This document shows positions 35,071 to 45,700 of a stretch of DNA of 64,000 nt, in pieces. How positions within the stretch are numbered: position 1 is the first letter of the stretch; every line of letters starts with the position of its first letter. Origin of the DNA: Epilithonimonas hispanica. GTDB taxonomy: Bacteria; Bacteroidota; Bacteroidia; Flavobacteriales; Weeksellaceae. The notes beneath the pieces were generated by a model. It saw only the letters and a list, made by a program, of their open reading frames with translations. It was not told the DNA's origin and did not search any database. Where the stretch lies: positions 86,969 to 150,968 of the forward strand of contig NZ_QNUG01000004.1 of assembly GCF_003385395.1 (NCBI RefSeq). The letters are read 5' to 3'. Made by a program: the position numbers and the translations under genes.

Positions 35071-36762
35071 TTATCTAGCCCAGAAAGGCGTAAACTTATT
35101 TTTGGCAAATACGTCTGCAGCAGTCATACTTGGAACGTTATTAGAGTTCGAAGAATATTCTGAAGTAGGATACATTAATCTTTTAGGTTTTACTTGCCCA
35201 GCTGGTGAAATACTGGACATCGGTGTAACTGGGTAACCTGTTCTTGTGTAATCAAAGAATGACTGCTCCGGATTAACAGTTGTTAAAGCAATCCATTTTT
35301 GTGTCATGATTGCTTCAATTTTATTATCATTGGATCCGGTCCATCCTAATTTTGGAACTGAATTGATTTTGCTAATATAGATAGAAGGATCAGTATTTGG
35401 ATCAGATGATACAGGAGTCACTCCAAAGTAATTATAGGAAGCCCTAATTCCATCTTCAAAATGTCCTTGAGCATTTGTAAAATTAGCTGGATATCTAAGT
35501 GCAGCTTCCGCTAATAAAAACTCTGTTTCGGCTTTTGACAATAATACACCGTCTTTTGATGAAGCAGCAGAGATAAATGCAGTATTAACGTCTGTACTAG
35601 TAATTGAATTATTATTACCTAAAATTGCGCCTAGACCAAATACGGATACTGCTCTTGCAGGAGTAGTAGAAAGGGCACCAGGCTGTCCTGGTGTAGCTCC
35701 TTGTCTTACACCTTCTACATTGCTAGTTGTTACTCCAACATCATCAGTTGTTGAAACCAAAGTAAACATTCTACCTCTTCTTCCATCAGTAATACCATTA
35801 AATTTTTGATAAACATCTCTAGAATCTTGTGTGGTTGCTTTTAAAGGTAAATGCACTTTATTACCGTTTAAAGCGATAGCCATATGTTCTGATACGGTGT
35901 ATAAAGTATAACCTTGGTTTCCTGTAGTAGGTCTTGCACCAGAACTGAGTACTATCCAATAGTTAGCCCAAGGATTTTGTTGACTATCACTAGATGAAGA
36001 ATATCCAGGATTCACGGTAACATCAGAAGAAGAAAAACTAGCACCAGATAAACCAGCTAACTTCTGATCTCGATATGTAGCCAAATCACCTGTAACGTTA
36101 GACATTCTTAACAAATATCTTAATTTTATAGTATTAGCAAAAGCCACCCAATCTGTCATTACTCCTCCAAAAACAACATCACTAGAACTTGGAGCAGACC
36201 CTGCTCCAGAATTAATAATTTGAATTGCTTGTTCTAACTCTGCAATAGAAGCTTTATAAATATCTTCGCCTTTGTCATATTTAGGGAAAACATTTAATTC
36301 CCTTTTAAAAGCATCAGAATAAGGAATGTCTCCATATAAATCGGTAAGAATTTGTACATAATAAGCTTTCATTACTAATGACATAGCTTTATAATTTGCA
36401 TAAGTTCCTGATGGATCATTATAATCAATAATCTTTTGAAAATTAGTGACATTTCTAAATAATGTATCCCAAATTGTAGCATTATAACCTGTAGTAATAT
36501 TTGGAGTATAATCGTCAATAAAAGGTGTACCAAATTTATAAGAATTTCCTGCCAAGCTATTCATTTGTAAACTAGCAAAAGCATTCAAATTTCTAGCCTG
36601 AATCGCATAAGATCCAGTCACAGCTCCAGGAAAAGCATAGTTGGGCGTAACAAAATTTGCATCAACTTTATCTGGATTTACATTAACATCTAAAAAATCG
36701 TTACACGATATACTACCAAATAAGGTAGCAGACACTGCCATTATTATTATTTTATTTTTCAT
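35071..36762 (-). CDS. SusD/RagB-like outer membrane lipoprotein
   Basis: 563 residues from ATG 36762 (MKNKIIIMAVSATLF); lipobox GSISC. The all-helical SusD-like fold is suggested by NPDKVDANFVTPNYAFP, ILTDLYGDIPYSDAFK (the QxxxDxxGDIPYS motif) and late SKAETEFLLAEAALRYPANF and WIALTTVNPEQSFFDYTRTGYP. SusD caps the SusC porin and binds nutrient outside the cell. No glycoside hydrolase or protease neighbour, so the nutrient (glycan or peptide) is not told. Starts 10 bases after SusC. Confidence 0.93.
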   Translation of the reverse strand: MKNKIIIMAVSATLFGSISCNDFLDVNVNPDKVDANFVTPNYAFPGAVTGSYAIQARNLNAFASLQMNSLAGNSYKFGTPFIDDYTPNITTGYNATIWDTLFRNVTNFQKIIDYNDPSGTYANYKAMSLVMKAYYVQILTDLYGDIPYSDAFKRELNVFPKYDKGEDIYKASIAELEQAIQIINSGAGSAPSSSDVVFGGVMTDWVAFANTIKLRYLLRMSNVTGDLATYRDQKLAGLSGASFSSSDVTVNPGYSSSSDSQQNPWANYWIVLSSGARPTTGNQGYTLYTVSEHMAIALNGNKVHLPLKATTQDSRDVYQKFNGITDGRRGRMFTLVSTTDDVGVTTSNVEGVRQGATPGQPGALSTTPARAVSVFGLGAILGNNNSITSTDVNTAFISAASSKDGVLLSKAETEFLLAEAALRYPANFTNAQGHFEDGIRASYNYFGVTPVSSDPNTDPSIYISKINSVPKLGWTGSNDNKIEAIMTQKWIALTTVNPEQSFFDYTRTGYPVTPMSSISPAGQVKPKRLMYPTSEYSSNSNNVPSMTAADVFAKNKFTPFWAR

Positions 36763-36772
36763 TTTTTTAAAA

Positions 36773-39772
36773 TTAGAAAGTTGCATTTAATTTAAATCCA
36801 AATACTCTAGTAGTTGGATATTGTGATGTATCTGCAATACCAGATAAATTCCCTGAATAATTTGAAGTTTCTGGATCAGCAAAATTTCTATTACTCTTAG
36901 CATAGATAGCTATCGGATTTCTTGCATATAGACTTAAAGTAACCCCATTAACGAATGTCGAATGAAGAACAGATTTAGGCAAATCATAGCTTAGAGCTAT
37001 CTCCCTAACTTTAAAGAATGTCGCATCTACAACAAGATTTTCTCCTGTTCTTCTAAAATTTGAACTAGTCCAATAATTAACTGCCCCAGTGTAATTTGCA
37101 CCATTCGCTGCTGTGGTATTAGTAACATACTGTCCATTTACTAACTGAACAGAATTTGGTACTACATACCCCTTTTCTCTATCTTGTTCAGCTGTCTGTT
37201 CAAGACCTCCTGTAAAAGCAAGCAAACCTTTTGTCATTGAAACAAAACTTCCTCCTTTTCTGTAATCCATTACTGCAGAAAGAGATATTCCTTTATATTT
37301 GAATGAGGTAGTAAGTCCCATGGTATAATCAGGATTAACATTTGCTAAAACCTTACTATTACTATCAATAATTGGTACGCCGCTAGAATTTACAACAATA
37401 TTACCGTTAGGGTCTTTAACATATGATGACCCAACAATTGAATAAAGATTCTCTCCAACTACACCTGCTATCCCAACTGCTGGTGAGCTATAGGAAAGCA
37501 AAGTTACTCTACTATTTCCATTACGTAAAGACTCTAATATAGTTTTTGATTTAGAAAAATAAGCTCGTAAATTCCAAGTGAAATTTTGAGTTTTAATAGG
37601 AACTAACCCCAAATCTATATCAAAACCTGTTGTTTTAGCATCTCCAATATTATCAACGTAAGACGTTAATCCTGTTGTTGTAGAAGGAACAGATGCAATA
37701 ATCAAATCTTTTGTTTTTGATTGATAAATAGAACCTTCCAAAGTTATACGGTCATTAAAGAAACCTAACACAGTGTTCAATTCCATACTATTAAAATATT
37801 CTGGTTTGATATCGGGATTGGTAACCGATGTATTCAGTACATAAGATGGAACACTGAAAGGGTATCCATTAGCTACATTTCCTGTAGGATTGATTGCATA
37901 AGGATCTAGATTCGCATTCCCAACTCTGGTATAACTTGGTGCAATCTTCCAATAAGTTAATACATTACCACCAAAATCAAAAGCCTTCGTAGGGATGAAA
38001 GATAACCCTGCAGAATAGTATGGATATGCTTTATTTTTAAATTCTCCATCTATATTCGATGAGAATAAGGAGCTTTGCTCATATCGGTAAGTACCGTTTA
38101 AGAATAAATAATCTTTAAATGCTAGATCTAAATTTCCAAAAAAAGCATAACTTCTTGTAGTTCTATTATAATTATCCATATAACCCCCATCTTCTTTTAC
38201 ACCTGTATCAGTTGCAAGAGCAAGAGAGCTAATGTTATTAACACTATACCATCCTGGTACAATTAAACCAGTACCTCCAACAGATCTGGCATTCCATACT
38301 CTATCCTGAATATTATTACCTAAATTAAACTTTAAGTTTAAATCATCTGTTAAATCATAGTTGAAATTCAACATCAAATCTCCATAATATCTTCTATCAG
38401 TATAATTTCTATTATAATAATAAGAAGCAACATCAGAAAGACCCATGTCATGAGCAGTCGCACCATCAACATAAGGAACTCCAGTATTTTGGTATGTATA
38501 CGAAGAAGTGTTATATCCGTCATTATGATTTTGCTGTTCAGTCTTAGACAAACTAAGATTACCTGTGTAGCTAACATTAATATTTTTGTTAAAGTCATAC
38601 TGTAATGAAACTATACCATTCAAATACTCCATAGTCGAGTTCAATCTCTCATGCTGCACTGTCCAATAAGGGTTTGTAGCATATGCAGTAAGATAGCCTG
38701 GTATACCAGAATTTCTATACATTCTCACATCATTTGTAGTTGGCATTTGCAAAAGATCATCATACAACCCTCCATTTGTTTGGTTTACCACTCTACTAAT
38801 ATAGTTAAATTGACCATCAACTCTTAATTTATCAAATTTCTTACCTCCTTTGAATAAGAAATTATTTTGTTTAAGTTTATCATCTTGTACCACAAAATCA
38901 TTGTCAATTCTATTTATAGACAAAAATGCGTAAGAATCAGGACCACCTACATTTACACTCAATCCATTTTGAAAATTAACACCGTTTTTGAAAAACTTTG
39001 AAAAGTGATCCTTAACTGGTGCATATTTTTCATTAATAAAACTTCCATCTGCTTGTGGAAGCCCTGTTGGAACAATCTGCCCCCCCAGAACACCATTATA
39101 TGAAGGCCCCCAAGATGTATTCTCCCAAGGCACATAATTTGTCCCTCCATAATTTACATTACTGTAACTTGTATCCTGTACACCCTTACCATATCTTGTT
39201 TGTACTTTTGGAAACATGAAAGCTTGACTTACTTCAACAGCAGATGTTAAATTGAATTGAATTTTTTCACTCTTAACTCCTTTTTTAGTAGTTACAATAA
39301 TAACACCGTTGACACCTTGTGAACCATAAAGCGCAGACCCCTGCAATCCTTTAATAACATTTACACTTTCAATTGCTTCTGGCGGTAAAGCTCCTAAAAT
39401 TGCTGCAGTAGAAATTGAATTATCAATAACTACTAGTGCTTGATTGCTTCCAGTTACAGATTTTGCACCTCGTAAAACAATATTATAGTCAGGATTTACA
39501 GAACTATTAATATTAGTGATTTTCAGACCAGAGACTTTACCTGTTAACGATTGTATAGCACTTGGCGCTGCAGCTTGATTCAACTCTTTTGTACTAACTA
39601 CCTGTTGTGCACTGGTTGTTGCATCAGCTGTTTTTTTAATACCAAGAGCCCCGGTAATTACAACCTCTTCAATCTGTGTTGTCTTAGTAGTATCTTGTAC
39701 CTTTTGTGCAGAAACTACTGCAAAAGATGACGAAAGAACTACAGCCAACACGCTTGTTGTTAATTTTTTCAT
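36773..39772 (-). CDS. SusC/RagA-like TonB-dependent outer membrane transporter
   Basis: 999 residues. Signal peptide 1-22, TonB box-like QIEEVVITGALG (33-44), plug domain (about 50-165: IQSLTGKVSGLKI, NIVLRGAKSVTGSNQALVVI, ALYGSQGVNGVIIVTTKKG), then a 22-strand barrel ending RVFGFKLNATF with terminal Phe. The N-terminal carboxypeptidase-like domain common in SusC proteins is missing, as often in flavobacterial versions. Heads the operon with its SusD. Confidence 0.95.
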   Translation of the reverse strand: MKKLTTSVLAVVLSSSFAVVSAQKVQDTTKTTQIEEVVITGALGIKKTADATTSAQQVVSTKELNQAAAPSAIQSLTGKVSGLKITNINSSVNPDYNIVLRGAKSVTGSNQALVVIDNSISTAAILGALPPEAIESVNVIKGLQGSALYGSQGVNGVIIVTTKKGVKSEKIQFNLTSAVEVSQAFMFPKVQTRYGKGVQDTSYSNVNYGGTNYVPWENTSWGPSYNGVLGGQIVPTGLPQADGSFINEKYAPVKDHFSKFFKNGVNFQNGLSVNVGGPDSYAFLSINRIDNDFVVQDDKLKQNNFLFKGGKKFDKLRVDGQFNYISRVVNQTNGGLYDDLLQMPTTNDVRMYRNSGIPGYLTAYATNPYWTVQHERLNSTMEYLNGIVSLQYDFNKNINVSYTGNLSLSKTEQQNHNDGYNTSSYTYQNTGVPYVDGATAHDMGLSDVASYYYNRNYTDRRYYGDLMLNFNYDLTDDLNLKFNLGNNIQDRVWNARSVGGTGLIVPGWYSVNNISSLALATDTGVKEDGGYMDNYNRTTRSYAFFGNLDLAFKDYLFLNGTYRYEQSSLFSSNIDGEFKNKAYPYYSAGLSFIPTKAFDFGGNVLTYWKIAPSYTRVGNANLDPYAINPTGNVANGYPFSVPSYVLNTSVTNPDIKPEYFNSMELNTVLGFFNDRITLEGSIYQSKTKDLIIASVPSTTTGLTSYVDNIGDAKTTGFDIDLGLVPIKTQNFTWNLRAYFSKSKTILESLRNGNSRVTLLSYSSPAVGIAGVVGENLYSIVGSSYVKDPNGNIVVNSSGVPIIDSNSKVLANVNPDYTMGLTTSFKYKGISLSAVMDYRKGGSFVSMTKGLLAFTGGLEQTAEQDREKGYVVPNSVQLVNGQYVTNTTAANGANYTGAVNYWTSSNFRRTGENLVVDATFFKVREIALSYDLPKSVLHSTFVNGVTLSLYARNPIAIYAKSNRNFADPETSNYSGNLSGIADTSQYPTTRVFGFKLNATF

Positions 39773-39803
39773 ATCAAATCAAATTTTTCAATACACAAAA
39801 ATG

Positions 39804-39832
39804 CAAAAGTTTATTAATATATACAACACAAA
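39804..39832 (-). promoter_or_regulatory. Promoter of SusC/SusD operon
   Basis: On the minus strand TTTG (39829-39832) and AACTTTTG (39804-39811) are 17 bases apart, near the -33/-7 consensus; the SusC start follows about 30 bases on. Confidence 0.5.
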
Positions 39833-39977
39833 TTGTTAATAGATGTTAAACTTTCACATTGTTAACAAAATATTATATTTAAAAAAACATCCATTTTCAG
39901 TTTTAATTTACTGCATAAACTATAATTTTAAGATTTTCCAAAACAATAACACTATCTTGTTTTAAAAATAATACAAA

Positions 39978-40009
39978 AAAAAATACTTCAAATTAATGAA
40001 GTATTTTTT
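39978..40009 (-). terminator. Terminator after second SusD gene
   Basis: AAAAAATACTTCA and complement around AATTAA, right after the SusD-2 stop. Confidence 0.85.
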
Positions 40010-40018
40010 TAGTTAATA

Positions 40019-41596
40019 TTAATATCCAGGGTTTTGCTGAGCAGCAAGTGTCGGATTTGCACTGGTTTCCAAGGTTGGAATTGGCCAAACATATCTGTAA
40101 TCAGAGTATGGAATTGCTGTTACATCTCCTGATTTGATTACATATGGTGTTCCGATTTTATAATCGGCCAATACAGGAGGAGCACCATTTTTGTACTTTG
40201 CAGGTATTCCAGAAGATGGTGCAATATCATCTTGCTGAAGACGGTGTATTGTATTCCATCGTAAACCTTCTGCTAAAAATTCTATTCTTCTTTCAGTGAG
40301 AATTGCATTTACAGCTGCTGCTTTGGTTGCAAACAAACTATACTGTTCTGTACTTGGATTATTAAGAGATCTATTTCTAACAGCATTTAGATCTACAAGA
40401 TATGTTGCATCATCTAGTCTTGCTTTTGCTTCTGCTCTATTTAAAAGAACTTCTGAATATCTAAGTAGAGGTGATGCATCAGACAGTGTAGAAGTATCTT
40501 TATATTTATTGGTATAATAAACACCCGATTTTACTGTAACAAGATTTGTACCTCGTCTTTTATCAGTAGCCAACCAGCTCGGATTATTCCATATAATCGG
40601 ACTGATAGCGATTAAACTTCTTCCTAAGTACTGAGAAGCTAATGCCCCATTTACAGATGGATTGTTCGTAGCTGAATTTTCCAAAGAAAAAATACTTTCG
40701 CTATTGCCATAGTTATTAGCAAATGGAGTATTAGGATCAGCAGTTAGCGTATACTTTCCATCCAATTTGTTTGCTTCTGTAATAACGCTTGCATAGTCTC
40801 CTTTACTAAGATAAACTCTGGTTTTCAACGCAATTGCTGCTTCTTTTGTAGCATAAACTATTGCAGCTTTTGCCGTGCCTCTCTGGGTTTTTGAGTACAT
40901 GAAGTTTTCAGCATCATTCAAATCTTTTAATAGTTGCGCATAATTTGCCGCTACCGTACCTCTTGGCAACTTCTCATTTTCAGCAGCTGTGGCAATGGAT
41001 GTACTTGCGACAGTACGATATGGAATACCAAGATGCGAAGCATCAGCAGTATGCTTATATGGTCTTGCAAAGAAATTGAGTAATTCGTAATGGCTGAATG
41101 CTCTGAAAAATAATGCTTGTCCAATATAATCATTACCTTCTGCCTCAGTAAGCACCCCATTGCTAACGGCTTTTTTAACGCCCTCAATAACCAAATTAGC
41201 ACGAGCGATTAGCCTGTAAGTATCAATCCAATAATAAACTGTATTTAGCGCTCCTGCCGGATCCCAAGTACCAACATAAGTAATAGCATAAAACGATGCG
41301 GTATTCACCATATCTTCCCCACGCATATCATTTTGCTGGAAATAGGCAGCACCAAACGGATACCCTCTTCCTGCCTGAGATGGTGTGGCATTATTATATT
41401 GTCCCACCTGTGCGGCTTGATACATTCCATTTAGGGATAGAATAACATTCTCTTTAGTACTGAAAGCACCATCTTCACTGGCTTGATTATAAGGCTCAAG
41501 ATTAAGTATATTTTCCTCATTACAGCTAGACAAAGCCAGAAGTGCAAAGCCTGTTGCTGCGATAAAAATTTTTGATTTATGTAATAAACTATTCAT
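40019..41596 (-). CDS. Second SusD/RagB-like lipoprotein
   Basis: 525 residues. Lipoprotein signal with lipobox LALSSC. RagB/SusD fold: NILNLEPYNQASEDGAFSTK start, ALFFRAFSHYELLNFFARPY (canonical), LLRYSEVLLNRAEAKARLDD, then the C-terminal ILTERRIEFLAEGLRWNTIHRLQ and WPIPTLETSANPTLAAQQNPGY. Of a different subfamily than the first SusD. Its own SusC, upstream, is only a fragment; function doubtful. Confidence 0.93.
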   Translation of the reverse strand: MNSLLHKSKIFIAATGFALLALSSCNEENILNLEPYNQASEDGAFSTKENVILSLNGMYQAAQVGQYNNATPSQAGRGYPFGAAYFQQNDMRGEDMVNTASFYAITYVGTWDPAGALNTVYYWIDTYRLIARANLVIEGVKKAVSNGVLTEAEGNDYIGQALFFRAFSHYELLNFFARPYKHTADASHLGIPYRTVASTSIATAAENEKLPRGTVAANYAQLLKDLNDAENFMYSKTQRGTAKAAIVYATKEAAIALKTRVYLSKGDYASVITEANKLDGKYTLTADPNTPFANNYGNSESIFSLENSATNNPSVNGALASQYLGRSLIAISPIIWNNPSWLATDKRRGTNLVTVKSGVYYTNKYKDTSTLSDASPLLRYSEVLLNRAEAKARLDDATYLVDLNAVRNRSLNNPSTEQYSLFATKAAAVNAILTERRIEFLAEGLRWNTIHRLQQDDIAPSSGIPAKYKNGAPPVLADYKIGTPYVIKSGDVTAIPYSDYRYVWPIPTLETSANPTLAAQQNPGY

Positions 41597-41607
41597 TTCT
41601 GTTAATT

Positions 41608-41913
41608 TTAAAAAGTTGCATTAAGACCTAGTGTTACTGTCAATTGTCTTGGGACTCCGTTGTAATCCATACCGTTTGATTCCATCTCAGGATCCAATCC
41701 TGTATATTTAGTGATCGTTATGGCATTTTGTACGACACCAAAAACCCTCAATTTACTAAGACCAACCTTTTCTATATAATTTCGATCTATGGAATATCCT
41801 AGCGTAATATTATCAATTTTTACGAAGTCACCTTTTTCAACAAATCTAGAGTTAGCCACACCGGTTGTGTTAATATTACTTGTGTACCCACCTCTCAACT
41901 TAGGCGTCCACAA
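41608..41913 (-). pseudogene. C-terminal remnant of a SusC-like transporter
   Basis: 101 codons matching only the last barrel strands of SusC: KGDFVKIDNITLGYSIDR, RVFGVVQNAITITKYTGLDP, and the end TLGLNATF. A full SusC has about 1000 residues, so some 90% is missing. The frame continues upstream only to about 41930, where the rnhB promoter begins. The break joins a SusC/SusD operon to rnhB, so a deletion (or an assembly collapse between SusC copies) is likely. SusD-2 follows after 11 bases as in an intact pair. Confidence 0.85.
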
Positions 41914-41932
41914 TAAAATAATTTTAAATGAT

Positions 41933-41940
41933 TAGCTTTG
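41933..41940 (+). promoter_or_regulatory. -7 box before rnhB
   Basis: TAGCTTTG matches TAnnTTTG, 15 bases before the chosen rnhB start. Confidence 0.45.
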
Positions 41941-41955
41941 CAAAGCTTTTTTATT

Positions 41956-42549
41956 ATGTTGTTAATACAAAATTTTTCTGAATCTCTTATTGAAGCAGGA
42001 TGCGATGAAGTTGGAAGAGGCTGTCTCGCAGGACCTGTTGTTGCAGCAGCTGTGATAGTTGACAAAAATTTTAAGCAAAATTTAGTTAACGATTCCAAAA
42101 CGTTAAATTTTAAAACCAGACAGAATCTTGACCTATACATTAGAGAAAACGCAGTAGATTTTGCAATTGCAGAACTTTCTCCTGAATTCATTGACCAACA
42201 TAATATATTGAACGCCAGTCTCCACGCAATGCATCGCGCACTTGACCAGCTCAAAGTCAAACCAGAATTAATTTTGGTTGACGGCAACAAGTTCCATCCT
42301 TACAATTACATTCCCCACCATTGTATTATAAAAGGTGACAGCAAATATCTTTCGATTGCAGCAGCATCAATTCTTGCAAAAAACTACCGTGATAACTTAA
42401 TGATAAAACTTCACGATGAGTTTCCTGAGTACGGATGGAATACCAATTTTGGCTATTGCACCAAAGTGCACCAAAAAGCATTGAAGAAATATGGACCAAA
42501 CATCCATCACAGAAGATCTTTTCGATTAGATTATGATGTAGAAATATAA
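41956..42549 (+). CDS. rnhB: Ribonuclease HII
   Basis: 197 residues from ATG 41956 (MLLIQNFSESLIEAGCDEVGRG). Cleaves RNA in RNA-DNA hybrids. Catalytic acids in AGCDEVGRGCLAGPVVAAAVI (Asp, Glu), the Asp of LILVDGNKFHP and the late Asp of AAASILAKNYRDNLMIKLHDEFPEYGW. Lies back to back with the SusC remnant. Confidence 0.95.
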   Translation: MLLIQNFSESLIEAGCDEVGRGCLAGPVVAAAVIVDKNFKQNLVNDSKTLNFKTRQNLDLYIRENAVDFAIAELSPEFIDQHNILNASLHAMHRALDQLKVKPELILVDGNKFHPYNYIPHHCIIKGDSKYLSIAAASILAKNYRDNLMIKLHDEFPEYGWNTNFGYCTKVHQKALKKYGPNIHHRRSFRLDYDVEI

Positions 42550-42623
42550 CCTACAATTTCATTTTAGAACTACTTCTTGTAAAACTAAAACCTACTCCCA
42601 TATTCCATAAGTACCATTCCCGT

Positions 42624-42667
42624 ACATACTCCATACATACTCCATACATACCCCGTACATACTCCGT
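42624..42667. repeat. 11-bp tandem repeat (4 units)
   Basis: ACATACTCCAT, ACATACTCCAT, ACATACCCCGT, ACATACTCCGT; degenerate units continue on each side (about 42605-42680). Between rnhB and the helicase gene; no ORF across it. Confidence 0.85.
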
Positions 42668-42758
42668 ATCATCCCGCACAAAAAATCACATTCAATTATT
42701 TTTTTTTAAAACAATCTAATTAACCAAAACAGCCTCCTACAATTTTCACTTTATTAGT

Positions 42759-42766
42759 TATATTTG
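42759..42766 (+). promoter_or_regulatory. -7 box of the RecB-like gene
   Basis: TATATTTG ends 4 bases before the ATG, so the message may begin at the start codon. Confidence 0.5.
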
Positions 42767-42770
42767 TTTT

Positions 42771-45700
42771 ATGCAAAACTCATACATTGTTATCAACGCT
42801 TCTGCAGGTTCGGGGAAAACTTATCGTTTGGTTCAGAATCTTTTAATGATTTGCCTTAGGCATCCAAATCAATCAGATGCCATCCGAACAATTCTGGCAT
42901 TGACTTTCACCAACAAAGCCGCCAAAGAAATGAAGGAAAGAATTCTTTTTTATCTTGGCGAATTTGTGAAAGAGAATTATTCCGAAAATCAAGACCTTAA
43001 AAATATTCAGGAAGCATTAGCTGAGAATGGTTATAGAGTGACTTTGGAAGATTTGCATTACCGTTCCCAGAAAGTTCTTGACTATATTTTGCACCACTAC
43101 TCTACACTTAATATCGGAACAATTGATAAGTTCAATTCCCGATTGGTAAAGAGTTTTTCTTATGAATTGGGATTGGCTCAGAACTTCAATCTGGAGATTC
43201 AGCCGGAACCTTATTTGATTGAAGCAGTTGATAAAATGTTGGACGAGATTGGCGAAGATGAAACCGTTTCCGATGCTTTTATGGATTATGTCAATTATAA
43301 TCTGGATAATAACGAACGTGTGAATCTCAATCAAACACTTTACAATTCTGCGAAGAAATTTGTGAGCGATGTTCATTACAAACCTTTGCAGGACAACAAA
43401 GATTTCGAATGGCAAGCCTATGAAAACAAAAAAAATGAACTCCGAGAAAATATTAATTCTTACAAAACAAAATCACTTGAAATTACAAAACAGGCTTTAG
43501 AATTAGTTAAAAATAGAGGTATTGAAATCGAGGATTTTGCAAGTGGAAAAAGTGGAATCGGTGGATTCTTTGTCAATATGCTGGAGTTTCATAAAATCAA
43601 AGACAAGAAATTCCCTTTCCCTACAACATCAGAAGAATCCAAACTAGAAACTTTCCAAAAAGGTGCTTCCACAAAAGCGAAACACAAACAATCCGAAATT
43701 CTGGACATTCTCCCTCAACTGATTTCTTGGCGAAGAGAAATTATTGAACTTTATATTAATTCTCAGAAAAAGGAAAAAGTTCTGCAGGCGATTCTTCCTT
43801 TGAAAGTGAATGCGGATATTCAGAAAAAGTTATTGGAGATTGAGGAAGAAAATGACTTAGTTCTACTTTCGAAATTTAACATTCTGATTAATGAAAATCT
43901 TAGGAATGAACCTTCAGCATTTATTTATGAAAAAGTAGGAACACAGTTTCAGCATTACTTTTTTGACGAGTTTCAGGATACCTCATCGATGCAGTGGCAG
44001 AATTTTCTTCCACTTCGAGATAACAGCATCACTTCCGACAACACCAGTTTTACGATTGTAGGTGACCCAAAACAGAGTATTTATAGATTTCGTGGTGGAG
44101 AAAGTGAATTGATGCTCGACATCATTAATAAAAAAGAAATCACGCCAAAGTTTGCGACTCTTGAAAACCTCGAATTCAATTGGCGAAGTGCGAAAAATAT
44201 TGTCGATTTTAATAATCGATTATACAATTTTATGTCGCAGGATTTGAATGAGGAACATCAGAAAATCTTTGGAGAGAATGCTGTTCAAGGTGCAAAATCC
44301 AAATTGGAAGGTCGAGTGAAAATTCATCTTTTAGAAAATTCTACCAAGGATATTTTCTATGAAGAAACGGTTACAAAAATGCAGAACGACATCCAGGAAA
44401 GTCTAAATAATGGATTCGATTTTTCTGACATTACGATTCTTTGCCGAGGAAATTCGGATATTTTCAATTACTCTCAGTTGTTAGGGAATTTGAAAGTTAA
44501 TTATAAAGGAAAAGAAACTTACATCAAAACGATTTCTGAAAAAGGTTTAACACTTGATTTAGCTTTTACTTTAAAGGCTTTGATTGAGTTTTTGAAATGG
44601 AATCTCGTTCCGAAAAACCTTCAGTTTTTGGTAAAAATGATGTATTTCTTAAACATTTCTAGAAGAATTAAAATGACAGATTTCACTTCAGAAATCAGAG
44701 AAATCCTGAGCCTTGAATCAAAAACGGAAATAGAGGATTTTATTCATTCAAAATACAATGTAAGGCTTGTTCAGAAAGATATTCCTCAACTGAATCTTTA
44801 TAATTTCATCGAGTATTACGTTCACGAATTTTCTGTTGAGAATAAGGAAACCGATTTCCTTCTGAATTTCTTGGAAATGCTTCATAACTATACTCAAAAT
44901 GCAGGCGCTACATTGAAAGAGTTTTTGAAATTCTGGGAAGATGAAGCTTCGAAGATTAGTATTCAGGCGAGTGAAAATGTGGATGCGATCCAGATTATGA
45001 CGATTCACAAAGCGAAAGGTTTGGAATTCCCAATTGTTTTTATCCCGATGGAAAACAAGAATAACGACACTAAATTTTCTGAATGGTTTGACCTCGAAAG
45101 TCAAGACGAACTTAAAACCGTTATTCTTAATCAATTTTCTCCCGAATTGGAAAGATATGATGAGGACTTAGCCTACTTCAACGCCATCAATTCTTACCGA
45201 AATAAAATTGACCGTTTCTGCATTCAATACGTTGCGACAACACGACCTGTAGAACAATTATTTTTATACCTAGAAAAGCCAAATAAAACCACTAACTATC
45301 TGGAATTACTTGATTTTGTGACACAATTTCAGCCAACAGAAAATGGTGAATTATTAGATTCTTTTGATGTATTCGAAACCTCAACAGAATCTTTAAAAAA
45401 GCAAAAGAGAAAAGAAAAAAAAGAATACCTGTCAGAAAACATTCAGTCGATTTCCCAATCTATTGAGAAAGCTTCCAAGATAGAAATTGCTACGACTTCC
45501 AAAAGTTATCAAAACCGTGTAGAACACGTGCGGATGGGAATTTTCACACACGAGATTTTATCAAAAATCAAAACTAAAAAAGATGTTTCCAAAGTTCTCA
45601 ATTCTTATGTTTTGGAAGGAACGATTACGAGTGAAGAAAAAATATCAATCTTTGAAAGAATTGAATCTGTCCTTAATAATGACAATTATTCTAATTATTT

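Noticed and set aside
42605..42680. Possible CRISPR array
   Set aside because: Units are 11 bp with no spacers and no cas genes nearby; it is a simple tandem repeat.
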